This document shows positions 34,671 through 40,639 of a DNA stretch of 40,639 bases, in pieces. This stretch comes from Nitrobacter winogradskyi (GTDB lineage: Bacteria > Pseudomonadota > Alphaproteobacteria > Rhizobiales > Xanthobacteraceae). Within the stretch, counting starts at the first letter, position 1, and each line of letters starts with the position of its first letter. Both the position numbers and the translations under genes were made by a program. The notes under the pieces were generated by a model, which worked only from the letters and a program-made list of their open reading frames with translations, searched no databases and was not told the DNA's origin. The stretch lies in assembly GCF_006539545.1 (NCBI RefSeq), contig NZ_BJNF01000087.1:1-40639 (forward strand), in the 5' to 3' direction.

Positions 34671-34760
34671 CCGCTTCTGACAGAATTAGAAGCAAGGCTC
34701 TATGATATTGATTTAATGCGATTTCTTCGCGCGAATCGGTATCGGATTCGTTCGAAAGCT
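34671..34760. repeat. Dispersed repeat family 1, copy A
   Basis: CCGCTTCTGACAGAATTAGAAGC-type hairpin end, then GGCTCTATGATATTGATTTA, then CGCGAATCGGTATC and TTCGTTCGAAAGC. It aligns along its full length with copy B at 38347-38440. Confidence 0.75.
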
Positions 34761-34946
34761 CCAATGGAGAGGCGAAAAGCGTCCCCGATCTGCAAAGCGA
34801 ATCCGCTGCAGAGCAGCATGTGCGACGATGGGTAGCAGGAGGGAAATCGTTTTGAAACTGTCGCGTTGAAAAAATAGAACTTTTTGAGGCTTTCCCGTGG
34901 CGAGGCGATGTAGAAAACAGCATCAATGCTGAGGTTCGCGCCTGAT

Positions 34947-34963
34947 CTTAGATACGTTCTACA
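34947..34963. promoter_or_regulatory. Irr/ICE-like iron box before the TonB receptor
   Basis: CTTAGAT-ACG-TTCTACA resembles the Bradyrhizobium ICE consensus TTTAGAA-N3-TTCTAAA (11 of 14 arm positions). It lies 76 bp before the receptor start, as expected for iron-dependent control by Irr. Confidence 0.4.
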
Positions 34964-35038
34964 ATACATGGTTTTCGTTTCCACTAGAAACAGCACCCAT
35001 ACACATTGGGACTACATTGATTTGGGGGCTCTAGGGTT

Positions 35039-37384
35039 ATGACCAAGAAGCTTGAGGTGCAGCTTTATTCGTCGATTTCTCATCTGGCTTTAACAGCCGG
35101 GCTTGCGATGTCGCTGACCGCGATCGCTCAGCCCGCGTCGGCGCAATCATCTCAAACAAGCGCTATTGCCCTCGATACCATCAACGTCGAAGGGGAAGGC
35201 GGGGCCCCGACCGGTGGTGAAGGCGCATACTATGTTCCGACGGCCTCTTCACCGCGGCAGACCGCACCTTTGCTCGATACACCGCAATCCGTGACGGTCG
35301 TACCGCAGGCGGTTATCCGCCAGACCGGCGCACGCAATCTCACTGAGGTGTTGCGCACCACGCCGGGCATCTCATTCGAAGGCGGCGAAAACGGTTTCGG
35401 CACCTCGGGCAATACCTTCCAGATGCGCGGCTTCGATGCCAGCGGCAGCCTCTTCATCGACAATGTGCGCTCGAACGGCAGCTATACGCGGGACATATTC
35501 AATGTGGACCGCGTCGAGGTGTTCAAGGGTGCCGCGGCGGATAACGGCCGCGGTAATGCCGGCGGCTATATCAATATGGTCACCAAGCTGCCGTCGCTGC
35601 AGAACTTCACTCAGTTCGATACCTTCTCCGGTTTCTCCGAATACGGAAACCAGCCGCAAAAGCGTGGCACCGTCGATCTCAACTACATCGTCGCGCCCAA
35701 CACGGCCGTGCGTTTCAACGCCATGCTGGAACAGAGCGGAATTCCCGGCCGTGACCTGGCTGAAAACAAGGCCTGGGGCGTTGCGCCGTCGGTCGCCCTG
35801 GGTCTCGGCACCGATTTCCGCGCGTTCATCGCTCTCGAGCACCTGTCGAGGCGGGATCGTCCGGATTGGGGCGTGCCGGGGGCGACCGTTCCTGGTCTCG
35901 TGACTTTTAATCCTGCAACGATAGGCGTTCGGCGCAACGCATTCTACGGCCTGCGTTCGGACTTCGACAACGTGGACGCCGACCGCGTGCTCGGCCGTTT
36001 CGAATACGACATCACCCGGCGCATCACGATCAGCAACCAGACGGTATGGGCGCAGGTCGATCGCACCACGCGCTACACCTTGCCGACCGGCTTCACCGCG
36101 CCGGCTACCGTGCCGACCGCCACGTGGTTCTACGGGCGGCGCAACCAGACGGTCAGCAACATCACCAACATGACCATCGACGTCGACACCGGTCCGTTCA
36201 ATCATAAGATCGCGACAGGCATCGAGTTCAACCACGAAACGTCCGACGCTAACCGGTTTGCTACCGCAAACCCCGGGCCAACCAACGTGTTCGATCCGAA
36301 TCCAGATCGGGCCGGTGCTTTGCCGTTTAACCCCACGCAAACCAATCGCGCCAGTGTATCCACCGCCGCCGCTTACTTCTACGACACCATCAAGCTCTCC
36401 GAGCAGTGGCAGCTCACGGGCGGGTTGCGCGCTGAGCATTACAAGGTCGATATCGACAGTCGCACCGTCGCCGGTGCGCCAGCGCCCGGCCTCGGAAATT
36501 TCAACGACACCCGTACCACGCTGAACGGCAAGATCGGCCTGGTCTATAAGCCGGTGCGAAACGCCAGCATCTATGGCTCGTTCGGCGTTTCGCATCTTCC
36601 GCCGGGTTCCTATCTCTCCAACGAGGATATTTCACGCGAAGGCGGTAACGCCTTTCCCGGTCTCGTGCCAGGAGCCCCTCCGGTGCGCTTCCATAACTAT
36701 GAACTGGGCAGCAAGGTGGATTTCTTCAACAAGCGGTTGATGGTCGCCGCCGCCCTGTTCCGCACCGAGAAGGTCAACGCGCCCATCACAGGTATTGACC
36801 CATCGATCCCCGGAGACGTCGACAGCCTGAAGGGCTTCGGAAAGCAGATCGTACAGGGTGTCGAACTGAGCATCACCGGAGCTCTCACCGAAAACTGGAA
36901 CGTGTTCGGCGGCGCCGCTTTCATGGATAGCAGGCGCGAGCACAGCGCTTATCTCGACCTCGTTCGCCGCACCGCGAATCCTGCAGATTTCGCCGCGGGT
37001 CCGGGTGTAGGCGGCCCGTGGACCTCGACCAACGGCGACGCATTGGCGTTCACGCCGCGCGCCACCGCCAATCTGTGGACCACCTATCATGTTCCGATGA
37101 CCAACCTCACGATTGGCGGCGGCATTCGGTATGTGGGTACATCCTATCTGGGCCGGCCGGACACCGCGATCCGTATCATCCCTAACGGCAAGTATGGCCA
37201 GTTGCCGGCTTATACCGTGGTCGATTTGATGGCGTCTTATGAGATTCACAAGGATGTCATCGTCCGGTTCAACATCGATAACGTGGCTGACAACCGATAC
37301 GCGATGTCTTCCAACTGGGCCGCTCCCCGTGCTCTGCTTGGCCCGTCGCGTAACTACCGCGTGAGCACCAGCTTCAGGTTCTGA
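35039..37384 (+). CDS. TonB-dependent siderophore receptor
   Basis: This is an outer-membrane gated beta-barrel for ferric siderophore uptake (781 aa). The signal ends near QPASAQ; a TonB-box-like segment (ALDTINVEGE) follows. The plug domain is clear: DTPQSVTVVPQAVIRQTGARNLTEVLRTTPGI, then FQMRGFDASGSLFIDNVR and VDRVEVFKGAAADNGRGNAGGYINMVTK. The barrel ends NYRVSTSFRF with a terminal Phe, as needed for BamA-dependent insertion. It resembles the Fiu/PiuA (catecholate) group, and a PiuC-type hydroxylase follows. A strong terminator comes 35 nt after the stop. Confidence 0.93.
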   Translation: MTKKLEVQLYSSISHLALTAGLAMSLTAIAQPASAQSSQTSAIALDTINVEGEGGAPTGGEGAYYVPTASSPRQTAPLLDTPQSVTVVPQAVIRQTGARNLTEVLRTTPGISFEGGENGFGTSGNTFQMRGFDASGSLFIDNVRSNGSYTRDIFNVDRVEVFKGAAADNGRGNAGGYINMVTKLPSLQNFTQFDTFSGFSEYGNQPQKRGTVDLNYIVAPNTAVRFNAMLEQSGIPGRDLAENKAWGVAPSVALGLGTDFRAFIALEHLSRRDRPDWGVPGATVPGLVTFNPATIGVRRNAFYGLRSDFDNVDADRVLGRFEYDITRRITISNQTVWAQVDRTTRYTLPTGFTAPATVPTATWFYGRRNQTVSNITNMTIDVDTGPFNHKIATGIEFNHETSDANRFATANPGPTNVFDPNPDRAGALPFNPTQTNRASVSTAAAYFYDTIKLSEQWQLTGGLRAEHYKVDIDSRTVAGAPAPGLGNFNDTRTTLNGKIGLVYKPVRNASIYGSFGVSHLPPGSYLSNEDISREGGNAFPGLVPGAPPVRFHNYELGSKVDFFNKRLMVAAALFRTEKVNAPITGIDPSIPGDVDSLKGFGKQIVQGVELSITGALTENWNVFGGAAFMDSRREHSAYLDLVRRTANPADFAAGPGVGGPWTSTNGDALAFTPRATANLWTTYHVPMTNLTIGGGIRYVGTSYLGRPDTAIRIIPNGKYGQLPAYTVVDLMASYEIHKDVIVRFNIDNVADNRYAMSSNWAAPRALLGPSRNYRVSTSFRF

Positions 37385-37419
37385 TGCCTCGAACCTGATT
37401 CTGAGAAATCCTTTGAACG

Positions 37420-37447
37420 CCCCGGCGCCGTCGCCGGGGTGTTTTTT
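37420..37447 (+). terminator. Rho-independent terminator of the TonB receptor gene
   Basis: CCCCGGCG-CCGT-CGCCGGGG is a perfect 8-bp GC stem with a tetraloop, followed by TG and six Ts. Confidence 0.9.
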
Positions 37448-37543
37448 CTTTGCCGGACGAAAGATCGTGCTACCCGATTGCGAGAGGCTCTAAGCTTACA
37501 TGGTCCTGGCTGGGGCTATGGTGAGGCCGCAACGCGGGACTAT

Positions 37544-37594
37544 AGCGGGATGCGGACGGAAAGCCGCTACACACTTTTTCCTCATCTCGCTCGA
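37544..37594. repeat. Dispersed repeat family 2, copy 2
   Basis: GCGGGATG (37545-37552) and CATCTCGC (37583-37590) flank CCGCTACACACTTTTTCCT, matching the copy at 19829-19877. It sits in the leader of the piuC gene. Confidence 0.65.
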
Positions 37595-37658
37595 GTGCTT
37601 TTAAGGTTCAGCCAGAAGGGTAAGGCGGGGGCGAGGCTGCCGGGAAAGGATACAGACG

Positions 37659-38339
37659 ATGATCCAGGTCATTTCGGACGTGCTGACTCCGGACGAGCTG
37701 AAGCGTTTCCGCGAGTTGCTCGGGCAGGCGCAATGGCAGGACGGCCGCGCCACCGCGGGCCATGTCGCGGTCCGCGCCAAGGCCAATGAGCAGTTGTCGC
37801 ACGACGATCCGCTGGGGCAGCAGTTGTCCGAGTTTCTGTTGGAGCGCCTCGGCAAGATCAGTCATTTTATCGCTGCGGCGCTGCCGTTGAAGGTGTTGCC
37901 GCCACGTTTCAACCGCTACACCGGCGGCGGCAGCTACGGCGATCACATCGACAACGCGATCTTCTCCGTGCCTGGCGCGGGTGCGCGAATCCGCGGTGAC
38001 CTTTCCTCCACGCTATTCCTCAGCGACCCCGACGATTATGACGGCGGTGAACTGATTATCCAGGGCGAGTTCGCCCGGCACCAGTTCAAGCTGCCGGCGG
38101 GACAGATGATCCTCTATCCTGCCAGCACCTTTCATCAGGTAACGCCGGTCACCCGTGGCGCGCGGCTCGCGGCATTTTTCTGGACGCAGAGCCTGGTGCG
38201 CGAACACTCGCGCCGCGCGCTGCTGTTCGAACTCGACAATACCATTCAGGCGCTGGCGCAGGACAGCCCCGAGCAGCCGGCGGTCGCCCGCCTGACGGGG
38301 CTCTATCACAACCTGTTGCGCGAATGGAGCCAGACCTAA
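37659..38339 (+). CDS. piuC: PKHD-type Fe(II)/2-oxoglutarate hydroxylase PiuC
   Basis: This is a cytoplasmic non-haem iron dioxygenase (226 aa) of the PiuC/YbiX family, regularly found next to TonB-dependent siderophore receptors. Iron ligands are His96 and Asp98 ([10 protein letters not shown]) and His159 (STFHQVTPV), and the 2-oxoglutarate Arg is Arg169 (GARLAAFFW). [14 protein letters not shown] is the family N-terminus. AAAGGA lies about 8 nt before the ATG. Its substrate is unknown. The terminator after the receptor means it probably has its own promoter. Confidence 0.93.
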   Translation: MIQVISDVLTPDELKRFRELLGQAQWQDGRATAGHVAVRAKANEQLSHDDPLGQQLSEFLLERLGKISHFIAAALPLKVLPPRFNRYTGGGSYGDHIDNAIFSVPGAGARIRGDLSSTLFLSDPDDYDGGELIIQGEFARHQFKLPAGQMILYPASTFHQVTPVTRGARLAAFFWTQSLVREHSRRALLFELDNTIQALAQDSPEQPAVARLTGLYHNLLREWSQT

Positions 38340-38346
38340 AGCCTCT

Positions 38347-38440
38347 CCGCTTCCGGTCAAGTCAGAAGCGGGCTCTATGATTTTGATTTAACGCGTTTTG
38401 TTCACGCGAACCGGTATCCACTTCGCTCGAAAACGCTATA
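38347..38440. repeat. Dispersed repeat family 1, copy B (best conserved)
   Basis: CCGCTTCCGGTCAAGTCAGAAGCGG forms a hairpin-like left end, followed by TATGATTTTGATTTAACGCG, TTCACGCGAACCGGTATCCA and CTTCGCTCGAAAACGCTATA. It ends 8 nt before the next start codon. Confidence 0.8.
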
Positions 38441-38448
38441 ACACGACG

Positions 38449-39558
38449 ATGACCACGCCGCTTGCGAAGCTCACGCAGATTCCGCCGACGGTCGCGGCGG
38501 TTGCCGACTACGAGGTGCTGGCGCGTGAACGCGTTTCGCCCGGAGCTTGGGCCTATCTCGACGGCGGCGCGGCCGACGAGTTGACCGCGCGGGAGAATCG
38601 CGCGGCGTTCGCTCGTCTGCACTTGCGCACACGGGTGCTGCGCGATCTCACAAACGGAAACACGACCTGCGAGTTGTTTGGCACGCGGCTGCGCGCGCCG
38701 ATCCTGCTTGCGCCTGTCGCCTACCAGAAGCTCGCATATCCGGATGGCGAACTCGCCACCGTGCTCGGCGCTTCGGCGATGCGGATGGCGATGGTGGTCA
38801 GCACGCAGGCGAGCGTCGCTCTGGAGGACATCGCACAGGAGGCGCAGACGCCGCTGTGGTTTCAGCTCTATATCCAGCACGACCGCGATTTCACGCTTCG
38901 TCTCGTGCGCCGCGCGGAAGCCGCAGGCATTCGCGCGCTGGTGGTGAGCGTCGATGCGCCGATTAGCGGCCTGCGTAATCGCGAACAGCGCATGGGCTTC
39001 GCTTTCCCGGGTGGCGTAGAGCCGGTCAATCTGCGCGGCCTGATGCCGTTGCCGCGAGCCACCGGCGAGGCGCTGTTCGACAGTCCGCTGATAACCAGGG
39101 CCGCGACCTGGCGCGACATCGAGAATCTGCGCGAAGCGACCAAGCTGCCGCTGGTGCTCAAGGGCATCATGACGGCGGAGGACGCCGAGCGGGCTCTCGT
39201 GGCCGGCGCCGACGGTCTCATCGTCTCCAACCACGGCGGGCGGGTGCTCGACGGTCAGCCCGCGACCATCGAGGTGCTGTCGGAGATTGCGGGCGCCGTA
39301 TCCGGCCGCGTGCCGATCCTGCTCGACGGCGGCATCCGGCGCGGCAGCGATGTCTTCAAGGCGCTGGCGCTCGGCGCCAGCGCGGTGCTGATCGGCCGCG
39401 CCTTCGTTCACGGGCTGGCCGCGGCGGGCGCGGTCGGCGTTGCCCATGTGCTGCGCATCCTGCATGCCGAGCTGGAAGCGACCATGGTGCTCACCGGCTG
39501 CCGGGATATCAGTGCGATTTCGCCGGCGTCGATCCGGCAAGCGGGACTGCGTACGTAG
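38449..39558 (+). CDS. FMN-dependent alpha-hydroxy-acid oxidase/dehydrogenase
   Basis: A TIM-barrel flavoenzyme (369 aa) of the lactate dehydrogenase/glycolate oxidase/mandelate family, oxidising a 2-hydroxy acid to a 2-keto acid. Catalytic residues are visible: Tyr141 (QLYIQHDR), Asp169 (SVDAP), Arg176 (GLRNRE), Lys238 (LVLKGI), His262 and Arg265 (SNHGGRVLDG), and the phosphate site LLDGGIRRGSDV. The substrate cannot be told; the PVAYQKLAYPDGE loop resembles mandelate/lactate oxidases. ATG 38449 is the first start outside the preceding dispersed repeat; no good Shine-Dalgarno is present. No membrane segment is seen, unlike LldD relatives with a membrane loop. Confidence 0.92.
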   Translation: MTTPLAKLTQIPPTVAAVADYEVLARERVSPGAWAYLDGGAADELTARENRAAFARLHLRTRVLRDLTNGNTTCELFGTRLRAPILLAPVAYQKLAYPDGELATVLGASAMRMAMVVSTQASVALEDIAQEAQTPLWFQLYIQHDRDFTLRLVRRAEAAGIRALVVSVDAPISGLRNREQRMGFAFPGGVEPVNLRGLMPLPRATGEALFDSPLITRAATWRDIENLREATKLPLVLKGIMTAEDAERALVAGADGLIVSNHGGRVLDGQPATIEVLSEIAGAVSGRVPILLDGGIRRGSDVFKALALGASAVLIGRAFVHGLAAAGAVGVAHVLRILHAELEATMVLTGCRDISAISPASIRQAGLRT

Positions 39559-40187
39559 GGTGCCGGTTCAAAATTTCGGCTTTCGTTTTCAGCGAGTCCT
39601 CCAAGCGGACGTTTCACGCCCCGATGGATCATCTGGAGATAATCGCTTGGTTCCGATCGCTATAACGATCGTGTCGGCCAGGGTACGCAATAATCTAGAA
39701 GGATTCTTAACTGCTCAACGTAGCGAAATGCCGCCGCATTCGATATTGGAGAGGGACTAAAGCAGTAAGAGGTGTCCTTATCATTTCTGCCTCCTGAGGA
39801 CGATCGACAGATTCGTCACGGCCTTATCCTTTTGTTGCTCTCGGCTTGTTGTTCTCGACTCCTGCTTCTCATCGAAAGCAACCGTTTGGTGGTTCGAGGA
39901 TCATCAGTGTCGAGCGTGGCTTGGATCGGATGATTGCCGCTATGAACGATCAGGAACAATGGAGTGCGGCCGGCCATGATTATGAGCAGGCTGTTTCGGC
40001 CGATCTGAGCGGGGACTATCGTTTTACTCTGACAAGCCACTTTCGAGGCTTTCATCTTGCGGCGTATGGAGTGACTCTTCTTCGAAAGCCTTCGTCCTTG
40101 AGCGGCTATTGAAAAAGCTCCCGGCTGCGCTGCCATGGAATGCCGTGCGGTTTCTGCTTACCTTTGGGCAGCAGTTTAAGGGGCAAA
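39559..40187. other. Intergenic region before the possible exbB gene
   Basis: About 630 nt with no confident gene. A plus-strand frame at 39846-40112 (TTG start; ATG at about 39930) could encode a short peptide containing MNDQEQWSAAGHDYEQAV; it has no recognisable family and no clear Shine-Dalgarno. An Irr-like box lies at 39694-39710, and AGGCTTTC/GAAAGCCT (40046-40053 and 40084-40091) could pair across a 30-nt loop. Confidence 0.5.
39694..39710. promoter_or_regulatory. Irr/ICE-like iron box
   Basis: TCTAGAA-GGA-TTCTTAA matches TTTAGAA-N3-TTCTAAA at 12 of 14 arm positions, better than the box at 34947. It lies about 480 bp before the secreted-protein/ExbB start, far for a promoter site unless a leader or a small gene intervenes. 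Confidence 0.5.
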
Positions 40188-40639
40188 ATGATAGCGCTGG
40201 CAAGCCAACAGATATCCGGAACAAAGAGCATGATTGTGAGACTTGCGAAGGCGACGATCCATCTTACGTTTGCAGCGTTATTGGCTGTCCTCGTTCCATC
40301 GACAACGGTTCTCGCCCAGCACCAGGCGGCGTCACCGTCGCCGTCTTCTGCGGGATCGGCTGCGCCTTCCGGGAGCGCGTCGGCTGCGGCTGCCTCGTCG
40401 GTGCCGGCGAGTTCTGCTCCGTCTGCCTCTGCTCCGTCGGTCTCTACTCCGTCGGCCACTGACGGGTCGGCTGGGGCTGCGGCATCGCAACCGCCGGCGT
40501 CGACGTCTCCCGAGGGGGCGTCTGATGCGTCGTCCGGGGAGGGGTCGCCTTCATCTGATGCGGCCGCGGCCGCGCCTCTGGATCAATCCACGCCTGCTGC
40601 TGCGCCACCCGCGCCGGAAAGCTCGTCGTCGACGCTCCC
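40188..40639 (+). CDS. Secreted Ala/Ser/Pro-rich protein, 3' end outside window; possible ExbB N-terminus
   Basis: An open frame runs from ATG 40188 (AAGGGG 4 nt upstream) to the window edge, giving at least 150 residues; ATG 40230 is an alternative start. A hydrophobic signal-like segment (IHLTFAALLAVLVPSTTVLA) is followed by more than 100 residues almost wholly of Ala, Ser, Pro, Gly and Thr. Such low-complexity exported leaders precede the three-helix domain of ExbB in Bradyrhizobium relatives, and the nearby TonB receptor and Irr-like box fit. The diagnostic ExbB part is not in the window, so this is only a hypothesis. Confidence 0.6.
   Translation, partial: MIALASQQISGTKSMIVRLAKATIHLTFAALLAVLVPSTTVLAQHQAASPSPSSAGSAAPSGSASAAAASSVPASSAPSASAPSVSTPSATDGSAGAAASQPPASTSPEGASDASSGEGSPSSDAAAAAPLDQSTPAAAPPAPESSSSTL

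Larger units (their letters stand above)
34614..35038. other. Intergenic region upstream of the TonB receptor
   Basis: No gene is seen in these 425 nt. The left part has a dyad (ATAGCT-TG-AGCTAT, 34656-34669) and a family-1 repeat; the right part is AT-rich and holds an Irr-like box and a GTTTC-N5-GAAAC dyad (34977-34991). AGGG lies close before the receptor start. Confidence 0.6.

Overview
The window looks like chromosomal DNA of an alphaproteobacterium of the Nitrobacteraceae (Bradyrhizobiaceae) type: high GC, dense operons with ATGA/TAATG overlaps, a Bradyrhizobium-like PqqA, a Rhodobacter-type phospholipid N-methyltransferase, Irr/ICE-like iron boxes, and dispersed intergenic repeats of a style common in Bradyrhizobium, Rhodopseudomonas and Afipia. 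The assignment is an inference; there is no rRNA or tRNA here to confirm it.

Layout. (1) 1-947: a low-GC region without a convincing gene, holding degenerate tandem repeats and two matching dyads. (2) 948-5700 (+): a complete branched-chain amino acid/amide-type ABC importer, livH-livM-binding protein-livG-livF. (3) 5801-19527: a sulfur-flavoured island. It holds a NitT/TauT-type ABC operon on the minus strand (binding protein, permease, unknown membrane protein, ATPase, di-haem cytochrome c); a Crp/Fnr regulator diverging from it; a minus-strand operon encoding a DUF971 protein, an AprA-like flavoprotein, an AprB-like ferredoxin and a HEAT-repeat protein; and, diverging from that, an alkanesulfonate operon (ssuA-ssuD-ssuC-ssuB-flavin reductase). 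(4) 20245-22714 (+): a large exported protein with a papain/NlpC-like Cys/His pattern and a PhnB-like VOC protein. (5) 22727-25999 (-): pqqABCDE, including the 31-codon pqqA, with a 14-bp tandem repeat just upstream. (6) 26254-29075: a proline-rich membrane protein, a decayed DUF1264 gene and a MauG/CCP-like di-haem protein. (7) 29291-34613: a probable membrane-lipid group (GT4 glycosyltransferase, PmtA-like methyltransferase, membrane protein, class III aminotransferase, phosphatidylserine decarboxylase). (8) 35039-40639: iron uptake (TonB-dependent receptor, PiuC-type hydroxylase), an FMN alpha-hydroxy-acid oxidase, and the start of a secreted Ala/Ser/Pro-rich protein that may be ExbB.

How the parts may work together. 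SsuABC imports sulfonates and SsuD with the flavin reductase desulfonates them to sulfite. The neighbouring AprBA-like module, its own ABC importer, the cytochrome and the Crp/Fnr regulator look like a second, uncharacterised sulfur or small-anion redox uptake system; this is the best candidate here for an undescribed system. Psd makes phosphatidylethanolamine, which the PmtA-like enzyme could methylate toward phosphatidylcholine. The TonB receptor, PiuC and possible ExbB form an iron-acquisition end, each side carrying an Irr-like box.

Several longest-ORF starts were shortened because a Shine-Dalgarno sequence, a signal peptide or a repeat boundary favours a later ATG. All family calls are by eye from motifs; no database search was run.
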